Positions 45,213 through 53,575 of a stretch of 64,000 bases of DNA are shown in pieces. The position numbers and the translations under genes were made by a program. Position 1 is the stretch's first letter. Every line of letters begins with the position of its first letter. Location: NCBI GenBank assembly GCA_902596985.1, contig CACJWR010000001.1, positions 1 to 64,000 on the forward strand. The letters are read 5' to 3'. A model generated the notes under the pieces. That model saw nothing but the letters and a program-made list of their open reading frames with translations, ran no database searches and was not told the DNA's origin. This stretch comes from an uncultured Alphaproteobacteria bacterium (GTDB lineage Bacteria > Pseudomonadota > Alphaproteobacteria > Rhodobacterales > Rhodobacteraceae).

Positions 45213-46295
45213 TTATTTTGGAATATCGCCTTCAATTCCCTCAACGTAGAAATTCATTCCAAGGAGTGTTCCAACATCAGCTGTCTCACCAGCCTTAAGC
45301 CAAGGCGAACCGTCTTGCTTATTGATTGGACCTGTGAATGAATGAAGGGTTCCAGCAGCAATTCCATCTCTAATTGCCATTGCCTCCTTCTTGACACTCG
45401 CAGGTATCTTATCATTTAAGTCTCCAATAATGACCATACCGGCTCCGATTCCATCAAAAGTTTGTTCTCCGCCTTTCCAAGTGCCAGCCATACCCTGTTT
45501 TACCTTTTCCACATAGTAAGGCGCCCAACCATTGATAATTGCTGTCAAGTGGGCGTTAGGACCAAAGGCACTCATGTCGGAGGCTTGACCAAAAGCATAC
45601 ACTCCTGCCTCTTCGGCAACGGTCATTATGGCAGAACTGTCAACATGCTGTAGTATCACATCAGCTCCTTGAGAAATCAAAGTTTTGGCAGCATCGGCTT
45701 CTTTAGCTGGATCATACCAAGTAAAAATCCAGATAACTTTGAATTCAACATTAGGATTAGCTTTCTTTGCAGCCAAGTATGCTGAGTTAATACCTCGAAC
45801 CACTTCAGGAATTGGAAATGATGCAACATAACCAATTGTATTTGATTTGGTCATTTTTCCGGCAATATGGCCCACTACGGATCTACCTTCATAAAACCTT
45901 GCGCTGTATGTAGAGACATTATCTGCTGTCTTATACCCAGTAGCGTGCTCAAATTTCACTTTTGGAAATTTCTTAGCAACGTTAATTACTGGATCCATGT
46001 ATCCAAATGAAGTAGCAAAAATCATATCTGCCCCAGAGAGAGCCATTTGGGTCATAACCCTTTCAGCATCAGCACTCTCTGGAACATTTTCTTGGAAGAC
46101 TGTTTCTACTTTATCTCCGAAAGCCTCGTCCACAGCTTTTCTCCCAACGTCATGTTGATAATTCCAACCGTGGTCCCCTGGAGGACCAATATATATAAAG
46201 CCTACTTTATAATCCGCCGCAATAGCGATACTTGAAGTAATCACCATTGATATGAATAAAAAAGAAGCTGAAAAATATTTCATAAATTGTCTCAT
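45213..46295 (-). CDS. BMP-family ABC transporter substrate-binding protein
   Basis: A 360-residue periplasmic binding protein with a signal peptide (MRQFMKYFSASFLFISMVIT, cleavage probably after SIAIA-A). The mature part starts YKVGFIYIGPPGDHGWNYQHD, the BMP/PnrA-family pattern. This family binds purine nucleosides or, in proteobacterial clusters, nucleobases. There is no lipobox cysteine, so it should be soluble. It is encoded after two permeases and the ATPase of the same system and next to guaD and the xanthine-degrading genes, which supports a purine substrate. GGAGAG precedes the ATG. Confidence 0.88.
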   Translation of the reverse strand: MRQFMKYFSASFLFISMVITSSIAIAADYKVGFIYIGPPGDHGWNYQHDVGRKAVDEAFGDKVETVFQENVPESADAERVMTQMALSGADMIFATSFGYMDPVINVAKKFPKVKFEHATGYKTADNVSTYSARFYEGRSVVGHIAGKMTKSNTIGYVASFPIPEVVRGINSAYLAAKKANPNVEFKVIWIFTWYDPAKEADAAKTLISQGADVILQHVDSSAIMTVAEEAGVYAFGQASDMSAFGPNAHLTAIINGWAPYYVEKVKQGMAGTWKGGEQTFDGIGAGMVIIGDLNDKIPASVKKEAMAIRDGIAAGTLHSFTGPINKQDGSPWLKAGETADVGTLLGMNFYVEGIEGDIPK

Positions 46296-46319
46296 ATTCT
46301 CTCCATTTTTAAATAAGTG

Positions 46320-47252
46320 TTATGTTATCTTCACAAACGATCTACCTAGACATCCCGGAGCTCCCCTATTTCCTCGGAATCGACTTATTGATATTACCAC
46401 TAAAGCTAATATCGTTGCAAGATATGGAGCCATAGATAATAACGCAATGTTTATATTTACCCCAATTGCTTGCAAGTTTAGCTGAAGAATTGTTATACCG
46501 CCGAAAATATAGGCTCCTATAAGTAACCGAAAGGGTCTCCATCCCGAAAATACAACGAGAGCAAGGGCAATCCAGCCTGCCCCGGCTGTCATTCCCTCTG
46601 TCCATTGTGGAACTCTCACGAGTGATAGATATCCTCCTCCAACTCCGGCCATCGCTCCACCAAAAGTAATAGCCAAAAACCGGATAGTTACTACTCTGTA
46701 ACCTAATGAATGTGCTACATCATGATCTTCCCCTACTGATCTGAGGATGAGTCCTGCTCTCATACGATTAAGAAAATACCAAATGACTAGCACAGATATT
46801 AGCGATAGATAAACTATCAAATCATGTTGGAAAAACATTGTTCCGAGTACTGGGATTTCACTTATAAAAGGAATTGAAATGGTTGAAATTTGTGGTGATT
46901 TTATACCAGTGTAAGGGTGACCCATTAGAGCTGCTATTCCCAGCCCAAAAATAGTTAAGGCTAGGCCCGACGCCACCTGATTAGCCTGCATTATCAAAAT
47001 AATAAATGCGAATAGTAGAGAAAGAAGCGCTCCCGCCATTGCTGCCGCCATCATCCCAATATAGGCAGACCCAGTTTCTACTCCAACTATAAAACCGGTA
47101 ACCGCACCTATTATCATCATGCCTTCAACACCAAGGTTCAAGACACCTGATTTTTCAACAATCAACTCCCCAAGAGCCGCTAGAACAAGCGGTGTTGATG
47201 CCACGACTAGGCTAGCAACTAAGACAGCGAAATTAATTTCCGAAAGATCCAT
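46320..47252 (-). CDS. Nucleoside-type ABC permease, YufQ-like
   Basis: A 310-residue permease of the BPD_transp_2 family with about eight to nine membrane helices. VASTPLVLAALGELIVEKSGVLNLGVEGMMIIGA is the usual start of the second nucleoside permease (NupQ/YufQ). The conserved coupling loop appears around MRAGLILRSVGEDHDVAHSLGY. It begins directly after the stop of the first permease and would form a heterodimer with it. Confidence 0.88.
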   Translation of the reverse strand: MDLSEINFAVLVASLVVASTPLVLAALGELIVEKSGVLNLGVEGMMIIGAVTGFIVGVETGSAYIGMMAAAMAGALLSLLFAFIILIMQANQVASGLALTIFGLGIAALMGHPYTGIKSPQISTISIPFISEIPVLGTMFFQHDLIVYLSLISVLVIWYFLNRMRAGLILRSVGEDHDVAHSLGYRVVTIRFLAITFGGAMAGVGGGYLSLVRVPQWTEGMTAGAGWIALALVVFSGWRPFRLLIGAYIFGGITILQLNLQAIGVNINIALLSMAPYLATILALVVISISRFRGNRGAPGCLGRSFVKIT

Positions 47253-48332
47253 TTACTTATTTCCTTTGAGTTTTATTTTGTAATGAACAAAGAGATCAAA
47301 TGAGAGCAAGAAAAATAAAAGCATTCCCTGGAAAACCTGGATTGCGGCAGCTGGTAAATTAAGCATGAATTGCGTAAGCTCTCCCCCAACATAAGTTAGT
47401 GCCATGACTATACCAGCGAAAAAAATGCCAATAGGGTTTAGCCTGCCAAGAAATGCTACTATTATAGCCGTAAATCCGTAGCCGACATTAAAGTCAATGT
47501 TAATCTGACCTGCAGGTCCAGCTACTTCCATTATTCCAGCCAAACCAGCTAAACTTCCAGACAAAATTAAACAAAGAAAGATAAGCTTGTTAGGGTTATC
47601 GCCAGAAAAACCTGACGCTTTCGGAGAGTTTCCAAGTAGCTTTATTTTGAACCCCAGGCTGTGCCGAAATAATAGCACGTAGAAAAAAATGACCATCAAT
47701 AAAGAAAGTAGCACTCCTAGATGTATTCCAGTTCCCGCAATAATCTCAGCGTTTGAGGCTGATGTGTATTGGTTCAAATTACGAGAACCAGGAAACCCAG
47801 CACCATCCGGATTTCTTAAAAATCCCAATGAAGCAAGAGCTAGAATTTGCTCCGCTACATATACTAGCATTAGAGAAACTAGTATCTCGTTGACTTGAAA
47901 CTTGACTTTCAAAAAAGCTGGAATCATTGACCATAAACATCCTCCTATGACACCGATTAGTATCATTGCAGGAAAAATAACGATACTTTCCAACGGATAA
48001 AGGGAAAGTGCAAATGATGCACCAAATATGGCTCCCATAATGTACTGACCCTCTGCTCCTATATTCCAGACATTTGCTTTGAAGCCAACAGAGAGGCCAA
48101 GCGCAATCAAAATCAAAGGAGCTCCTTTTATAAAAATTTGTGGAATAGAGTATGTTGAAAATGTTTCGCTCATTAAAGGATCCCAAAATATCATTTTTAT
48201 AGCGGCAAAGGGATCTACTCCTAGAAAATAAAATAGTATTCCTCCAACTATCATCGTGAGCCCAACGGAAAATAATGGGCCTAGCAAAGAAAGAACCGGA
48301 GAAACATTTTCTCTTGGAATTAACTTAAACAT
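47253..48332 (-). CDS. Nucleoside-type ABC permease, YufP-like
   Basis: A 359-residue permease, longer at the N-terminus than its partner, as expected for NupP/YufP. It has hydrophobic helices throughout, LGLSVGFKANVWNIGAEGQYIMGA, and the coupling loop HSLGFKIKLLGNSPKASGFSG. It pairs with the permease encoded downstream and is served by the duplicated ATPase encoded upstream. ATG 48332 lies 11 bases after the ATPase stop. Confidence 0.88.
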   Translation of the reverse strand: MFKLIPRENVSPVLSLLGPLFSVGLTMIVGGILFYFLGVDPFAAIKMIFWDPLMSETFSTYSIPQIFIKGAPLILIALGLSVGFKANVWNIGAEGQYIMGAIFGASFALSLYPLESIVIFPAMILIGVIGGCLWSMIPAFLKVKFQVNEILVSLMLVYVAEQILALASLGFLRNPDGAGFPGSRNLNQYTSASNAEIIAGTGIHLGVLLSLLMVIFFYVLLFRHSLGFKIKLLGNSPKASGFSGDNPNKLIFLCLILSGSLAGLAGIMEVAGPAGQINIDFNVGYGFTAIIVAFLGRLNPIGIFFAGIVMALTYVGGELTQFMLNLPAAAIQVFQGMLLFFLLSFDLFVHYKIKLKGNK

Positions 48333-48343
48333 AAAGCATACCC

Positions 48344-49858
48344 CTAATCACTTATACCACCCATTATTGCACCGATTTCGTCTGTTTTTATATCCATAGT
48401 GTTAGTCGGTATTGAAAGATTCCCATTTGTCAAAAAAGCAACCTTATTTGATATTTCAAGGATCTCATCCAAGTCTTGGCTTATTAAAATAATAGCAGCA
48501 CCTGTATTTGCTATATCAACAATTGCCTGTCTTATATTTGCCGCTGAGAGAGCATCTACACCCCATGTAGGTTGGTTTACTATGAATAAGGAAGGTTTTT
48601 GCCCAATCTCTCTTCCAACAACAAACTTCTGGAGATTACCACCAGACAGTGATGAAGCAAGTGCACTTACACCAGTAGTCTTTACGTTAAATTTCTCAAT
48701 TATTTCATTCGTATATTCATTTAATTCACTAAAATCGATAAAACCCATTTTCATTTGAAAGCGTTTTTTAGGGTCTGTTATAAGGCTATTCTCCAATAAA
48801 TTAAGATTTCCAACGGCTGCATGTCCAAGTCTTTCTTCAGGAGCAAAAGCCAAGCCAATTTCTCGCCTTTCTCGAGGATTGAGCATTTCAATATCATTAT
48901 CCATATATTTGATAGAAACATTCCGATCTTTTTTCTCTCCCGTGAGAACTTGCATTAGCTCTTCTTGTCCATTACCCGCAACTCCTCCAATGCCCAGAAT
49001 TTCGGACTGATAAACCGCAAGATCAATATTTTTTAATGTCACTCCAAACTGTGTATCAGGTTTTACTTCGTTTATTTTTACCGAAAGAACTTTGTTACTT
49101 TTATTTGCTGCCACTGGTCGTTTAGGTTCGAATAATGATTGGCCAACCATTATCTCTCCGAGCTCTCTTGGTGTCATTTTTTTTGGGTCATACTCGCCAA
49201 CTATTGCGCCTTTTCTGAGAACAGATGCCGTATCACATAAATCGGCAATTTCCTTTAACTTGTGTGATATGTAAAGAATAGAAGTTCCTTCGCTAGCCAA
49301 TTTTTTCAAAGTCTTAAATAAGCTCTCACATTCAAATGGTGTGAGAACCGATGTTGGTTCATCCATAATCAACAGCTTGGGCTTTTGTATCAAGGCACGG
49401 ATAATTTCAACTCTTTGCCGTTCTCCAGCTGATAAATCTCCTATAAAAGAGGATAAATTTACTTCTAAGCCATAACTTTCAGATAACATTATTACACTCG
49501 CATGGAGTTCCTTTTCACCAAGCTCCTTATCTAATCCCACTAAGATATTTTCAAATGCCGTCAGGGGTTCAAATAAAGAAAAGTGTTGGAATACCATACC
49601 GACGCCTAAGGCTCTTGCATCCTTGGGACTCTTTGGGGAATATTCCTCACTTAAAAACGTCATACTACCGCTGTCTGGCTGGAGCAACCCATAGATGATT
49701 TTTACAAGCGTAGATTTTCCAGCTCCGTTTTCGCCTAATAATGCATGGATTTGGGAAGATCTTACATTTATAGAAATGTCGTTATTTGCCCTAACGTTTC
49801 CAAATTCCTTATTTATTGCTCTGGACTGGAATAAAGTATTTTCAATTTTATTATTCAA
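48344..49858 (-). CDS. Nucleoside-type ABC ATPase with two nucleotide-binding domains
   Basis: A 504-residue protein with two ABC domains. The first is complete: Walker A GENGAGKST, signature LSAGERQRVE, Walker B LLIMDEPTS. The second has a degenerate Walker A region (IGGVAGNGQEEL) with signature LSGGNLQKFVVGRE, as is normal for RbsA/YufO-type proteins. The start is TTG 49858: an in-frame stop lies five codons upstream and no ATG is available. It opens the four-gene importer operon. Confidence 0.87.
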   Translation of the reverse strand: MNNKIENTLFQSRAINKEFGNVRANNDISINVRSSQIHALLGENGAGKSTLVKIIYGLLQPDSGSMTFLSEEYSPKSPKDARALGVGMVFQHFSLFEPLTAFENILVGLDKELGEKELHASVIMLSESYGLEVNLSSFIGDLSAGERQRVEIIRALIQKPKLLIMDEPTSVLTPFECESLFKTLKKLASEGTSILYISHKLKEIADLCDTASVLRKGAIVGEYDPKKMTPRELGEIMVGQSLFEPKRPVAANKSNKVLSVKINEVKPDTQFGVTLKNIDLAVYQSEILGIGGVAGNGQEELMQVLTGEKKDRNVSIKYMDNDIEMLNPRERREIGLAFAPEERLGHAAVGNLNLLENSLITDPKKRFQMKMGFIDFSELNEYTNEIIEKFNVKTTGVSALASSLSGGNLQKFVVGREIGQKPSLFIVNQPTWGVDALSAANIRQAIVDIANTGAAIILISQDLDEILEISNKVAFLTNGNLSIPTNTMDIKTDEIGAIMGGISD

Positions 49859-50015
49859 CTTGCGTGTCTTTTAATTAGTTGGATTTAAGTAGTGTAGGAA
49901 CTTTGTCACAGTTTAACCACTGAAAAACTACCAAGGCGTTAATATATTGCCATGGATATTTAATTAGCATATCTTGTGTCTAGTACTCTATCAACAACAA
50001 TATAAGGAGAAATTG

Positions 50016-51338
50016 ATGAGTAATTCAAATATAAATAGTCAATACGCAGATCCAAACATGACACCACCATTAGGAGAAGCTAGCGCCTTGGGACTTCAAC
50101 ATGTCCTTGCTATGTTTGCCTCTAATGTTACTCCATCGGTAATAGTGGCTGGCGCTGCAGGATTGGCATTTGGAGGAGCAGAGCAGATCTATTTAATTCA
50201 AATGGCTATGCTTTTTGCCGGTATAGCAACACTATTTCAAACAGTAGGTTTTGGACCAGTGGGTGCAAGGCTACCTATCATGCAAGGAACTAGTTTTGCT
50301 TTTGTGGGCGTATTAGCAGGTATTGCCGCAACCCAAGGTCTATCCGTTGCATTAACATCCTGTATAATAGGAGGTGTAATTCACTTTCTACTTGGTGCTG
50401 TAATTAAAGACATCAGGTGGCTATTTCCACCACTAGTTACAGGGCTTGTTATCCTAGCAATTGGCCTTTATTTAATTCCAGTTGCAATCAAATATGCCGC
50501 TGGAGGCGCTGCAAAATTCCAAATGGAAGCGGAAAGCTTTGGCTCTCTAATGCATTGGAGTGTAGCAGGTGCTGTTGTAATTGTTGCTTTGATATGTAAG
50601 TTTTTTGGGAAAGGCTTAATATCGAATGCGGCTGTATTAATTGGTATAATAGCTGGTTACATCCTTGCGTTTGCGCAAGGAATGGTCAACTTTGCACCCG
50701 TAGCTAAAGCGAGTTGGTTTTCCGGCCTCACACCATTACCTTATGGCTTTGAATTCAGTCTCGGTGCTGTAATCGCAGTTACATTGGTTTGTATCGTTTC
50801 TGCGATAGAGACAGTCGGAGACACATCAGCAACTACAAAGGCTGGGGCAGGTAGAGAGGCAACCGATGAAGAAATTTCAGGTGCAACATATGCCGATGGA
50901 CTGGGTAGCGCTGTAGCGGGAGTTTTTGGAGGGTTACCAAATACCTCATTTAGCCAAAACGTCGGTATAGTAGGTATGACAGGGGTTATGTCTCGTCATG
51001 TAGTGACAATTGGAGCAATAGTTTTGGTTGTCTGTGGCCTGATTCCAAAAATAGGTGCAATTATAGCCTCTATGCCACTTCCAGTATTAGGCGGCGGTGT
51101 TATAGTTATGTTCGGAATGGTGGCAGCAGCCGGCCTAAATGTGTTAAGTGAAGTTAAACTTAATAGAAGAAATATGGTTATAATCGCTGTTTCATTGGCT
51201 GTAGGGTTAGGCTTGAATTTAGTACCTTCCGCGGTTCAATATCTTCCAGGTGTAGTAAAAGTGTTAGCTACTTCAGCTGTCGCACCAACAGCTATAGTCG
51301 CAGTCATACTTAATTTAGTTTTACCAGAGGAAGACTAA
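50016..51338 (+). CDS. NCS2-family xanthine/uracil permease
   Basis: A 440-residue nucleobase:cation symporter with about 14 hydrophobic segments. LGLQHVLAMFASNVTPSVIVAGAAG, GTSFAFVGVLAGIAATQG and the signature FGGLPNTSFSQNVGIVGMTGVMSRHVV are typical of the xanthine branch (NTSFSQNVG). The frame runs back to 49974, but ATG 50016 has AAGGAG six bases before it. It is divergent from the nucleoside importer, so two different transporters feed the purine pathway. Confidence 0.92.
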   Translation: MSNSNINSQYADPNMTPPLGEASALGLQHVLAMFASNVTPSVIVAGAAGLAFGGAEQIYLIQMAMLFAGIATLFQTVGFGPVGARLPIMQGTSFAFVGVLAGIAATQGLSVALTSCIIGGVIHFLLGAVIKDIRWLFPPLVTGLVILAIGLYLIPVAIKYAAGGAAKFQMEAESFGSLMHWSVAGAVVIVALICKFFGKGLISNAAVLIGIIAGYILAFAQGMVNFAPVAKASWFSGLTPLPYGFEFSLGAVIAVTLVCIVSAIETVGDTSATTKAGAGREATDEEISGATYADGLGSAVAGVFGGLPNTSFSQNVGIVGMTGVMSRHVVTIGAIVLVVCGLIPKIGAIIASMPLPVLGGGVIVMFGMVAAAGLNVLSEVKLNRRNMVIIAVSLAVGLGLNLVPSAVQYLPGVVKVLATSAVAPTAIVAVILNLVLPEED

Positions 51339-51346
51339 AATCGAAA

Positions 51347-51377
51347 AATAAGGGCAGTAGTAAATACTGCCCTTATT
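51347..51377 (+). terminator. Intrinsic terminator after the xanthine permease
   Basis: AATAAGGGCAGTA (51347-51359) and TACTGCCCTTATT (51365-51377) are perfect 13-base arms around GTAAA. The T run after the stem is short (TTATTACTT). The A-rich flank allows use from the minus strand as well. Confidence 0.8.
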
Positions 51378-51407
51378 ACTTAAAAAAATGCGTTAGATAC
51401 TAGCTGA

Positions 51408-51869
51408 TCATTGCTTCCATCGAGCACTTTCATATCCTTTACCACTGTCAGCTGTAATAGAATTTTCATGGGCCTCCAGTAAAAAATCTAAGTTTAAATC
51501 GCAGTTTTTGTAGCCTTCGCTAATCACATTAAAATACTTTCTAGATGGTGGAGCAATGCCATATTTTCCAACCATAATATAGGTCATTGCTGTCACCTGA
51601 GTGCCATCTAATATGACATTTAATTCCTTCTTATCGTATAACTGTGGATAGTCTTCATAAATATCTAGAGCTTTTTCACACTCCTCAGTGATTTGAAAAA
51701 CTCCTACAGGTACATGTTTACCTAAATCTTTTTCAATAGTAGCGACCGACTTAAATATTAGTCTCCAGTCTTTCAGCATTGTATTTCCCAGATATCTTGC
51801 ATCGGGGCACCTGTCCGCCATTTGTCGATGGTTTAAATTCGATCCGTATGCCAAATATATTTTTGTCAA
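51408..51869 (-). CDS. Gamma-glutamylcyclotransferase-like protein
   Basis: A 153-residue AIG2/GGCT-fold protein. MTKIYLAYGSNLNHRQMADRC has the YGSN substrate loop, and VGVFQITEECEKALDIYEDYP contains the E-D-YP segment where GGCT enzymes keep their catalytic glutamate. TAMTYIMV and APPSRKYFNVISEGYKNC complete the fold. It probably releases 5-oxoproline from a gamma-glutamyl compound. It stands alone on the minus strand. Confidence 0.82.
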   Translation of the reverse strand: MTKIYLAYGSNLNHRQMADRCPDARYLGNTMLKDWRLIFKSVATIEKDLGKHVPVGVFQITEECEKALDIYEDYPQLYDKKELNVILDGTQVTAMTYIMVGKYGIAPPSRKYFNVISEGYKNCDLNLDFLLEAHENSITADSGKGYESARWKQ

Positions 51870-51973
51870 CTATTTCTCCTAATGAAGACATTTATTGGTC
51901 TATCATGAATAGAAAATTACGAGTAGTATTATTACCAACTAATAGTATTTATTGTTATAAAGGGAGTTCTCTA

Positions 51974-52207
51974 ATGGTTGACCAAATGTGGGGTTTATTC
52001 CTGTATTCTGTAGTAAGTGGCATTGGGTTCGATGTATCGCATTCTATTAGTGATCTGAATCGATCCTATCTAACAAAAAATGCATGTGTTGAAGCTGCAA
52101 AATCACTGAATAAAAAATCGAATCGTGATAAACAAATTGGGCTTGATAACGGTGTTAGCCTCCGTTACGTCTGTCTATTGAAGCCTAGCAATGATCCTAC
52201 TACTTAG
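51974..52207 (+). CDS. Hypothetical small protein (77 residues)
   Basis: A small protein starting MVDQMWGLFLYSVVSGIGFD. It is not one I recognise. It has a short hydrophobic stretch, a middle with KNACVEAAKSLN, and ends in SLRYVCLLKPS. The spacing of the two cysteines (about 38 apart) with a YVCL ending recalls small envelope proteins of marine bacteria. The start is supported by AGGGAG seven bases upstream. The same frame is open further upstream, but there it overlaps the GGCT gene, so only this part is called. Confidence 0.55.
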   Translation: MVDQMWGLFLYSVVSGIGFDVSHSISDLNRSYLTKNACVEAAKSLNKKSNRDKQIGLDNGVSLRYVCLLKPSNDPTT

Positions 52208-52489
52208 AAAATTTACTGTAAGAAAAAAAGCAATTTTTTAGATTTTTCAATGAGATAGTGCCTGTGGATAAAATTGTTGATAAAAAAGCTATTGACTTGA
52301 CCGGTTAAATTAAAGCCTTTTTTTGAATTTCACTGAGAATCAGTAACAAATTTTTAAGTTATTGATTTAAAGCACTTTTTTTATCTTTTATGTCTTTTTG
52401 TGAAGATTATTTTTTAAAAATATCTTTTTGAGCATGATTCTAAACCGTCGTGGACAAAACGAATCAAGGATAAAAGTAATCTTTTATTG
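52208..52489. other. AT-rich intergenic stretch with DnaA-box-like sites
   Basis: A 282-base gap between convergent genes with no coding potential that I can see. It contains TGTGGATAA (52263-52271), an exact match to the DnaA box in reverse orientation, and one helical turn on TGTTGATAA (52275-52283), one mismatch away. T-rich tracts follow (for example 52373-52382 and 52407-52418). Two boxes are too few to call an origin. Confidence 0.35.
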
Positions 52490-53557
52490 TTATAGTTGAT
52501 AATTCGGTGTTGACAGTGATATTTTTTTCTCGTCATCAGTCATTTCTTCAGGAATTTCTTCAAAAAGGGGTGAAGACAGATACCTCTCTCCAGTATCAGG
52601 CAACATACACAAAATATTTGAGTCAGGTGGGGCATCTTTTGCAACTTCCATAGCAATTGCAAATGTTGAACCTCCCGATATTCCTGTAATAATTCCTTCC
52701 GCTCGCGCTAATCTTTTTGCCCATGTAATTCCTTGCTCACCGGAAACGGGAAGCAACTTGTCAAAATAGTTATTATCTATGGCCTCCTGCAGAACAAATG
52801 GTATAAAATCTGGTGTCCACCCCTGGATCAAATGGGGATTCCAAGAAGAGTGACTTGTAGCTGGTGTATTGTCGGAATGTCTATCTTGCTTCAATTCACT
52901 CCCAATCAAAGCTGCGTTTTCCGGCTCGGTTAAAATTATTTTGGTTCCAGGACTTTTTTCTCTTAATACCCGTCCAACTCCAGAAACAGTTCCTCCAGTA
53001 CCATACCCACTAACCCAATAATCCAATCCAACATCCGAGAAGTCAGTCAAAATCTCTTGTGCTGTGGTATTTTGATGTATTTCAGCATTTGCTTCTGTTT
53101 CAAATTGTTGTGCAAAAAACCATCCATTTTTTTCGGCCAGCTCTTTTGCCTTGTTATACATTCCAAAACCCTTTTCGGCTCTAGGCGTCAAAACAACTTT
53201 GGCACCCAAATATCTCATAATTTTCCTTCGCTCTATCGAAAAACTGTCTGCCATAGTCACGACAAGCGGATAGCCCCTAGCCGCACACACCATTGCCAAT
53301 CCGATACCCGTGTTGCCACTTGTTGCTTCGACTACTGTCTGGCCTGGCTTGAGCAAGCCCTTTTGCTCAGCATTTTCTATAATACTTATTGCTAGACGGT
53401 CCTTGACTGAACTGGCGGGATTAAAAAACTCAGCTTTGACATACATATTTACATGCTTGGGTGCTAGAGTATTTATTCTTATGCAAGGCGTATCCCCTAT
53501 GGTTTCTGTTACGCTCTCATAAAGCTTGCTTTTTCCTTTAGTTGTTCGCTTTTCCAA
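52490..53557 (-). CDS. cysK: Cysteine synthase family PLP enzyme
   Basis: A 355-residue O-acetylserine-sulfhydrylase-type enzyme. NPASSVKDRLAISII carries the PLP lysine, VEATSGNTGIGLAMVCAARGY the substrate loop, and SGYGTGGTVSGVGRVLRE the phosphate-binding loop. It would make cysteine from O-acetylserine and sulfide. The C-terminus is about 30 residues longer than standard CysK. TTG 53557 has GGAGG six bases upstream and no ATG competes. It is 18 bases downstream of... paaK lies behind it on the same strand, convergent with the small orphan gene. Confidence 0.88.
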   Translation of the reverse strand: MEKRTTKGKSKLYESVTETIGDTPCIRINTLAPKHVNMYVKAEFFNPASSVKDRLAISIIENAEQKGLLKPGQTVVEATSGNTGIGLAMVCAARGYPLVVTMADSFSIERRKIMRYLGAKVVLTPRAEKGFGMYNKAKELAEKNGWFFAQQFETEANAEIHQNTTAQEILTDFSDVGLDYWVSGYGTGGTVSGVGRVLREKSPGTKIILTEPENAALIGSELKQDRHSDNTPATSHSSWNPHLIQGWTPDFIPFVLQEAIDNNYFDKLLPVSGEQGITWAKRLARAEGIITGISGGSTFAIAMEVAKDAPPDSNILCMLPDTGERYLSSPLFEEIPEEMTDDEKKISLSTPNYQL

Positions 53558-53575
53558 TTTTTCCTCCGTTTAATA

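Noticed and set aside
48344-49858. Degenerate Walker A in the second ABC domain as evidence of an inactive gene
   Set aside because: This is normal for RbsA/YufO-type duplicated ATPases, in which one site is not catalytic.
51779-51973. The upstream part of the long plus-strand frame ending at 52207
   Set aside because: It overlaps the well-supported GGCT-like gene on the other strand and has no ribosome-binding site; only the part from 51974 is kept.
52208-52489. Replication origin
   Set aside because: Only one perfect and one near-perfect DnaA box and no origin-linked genes; insufficient for a call.
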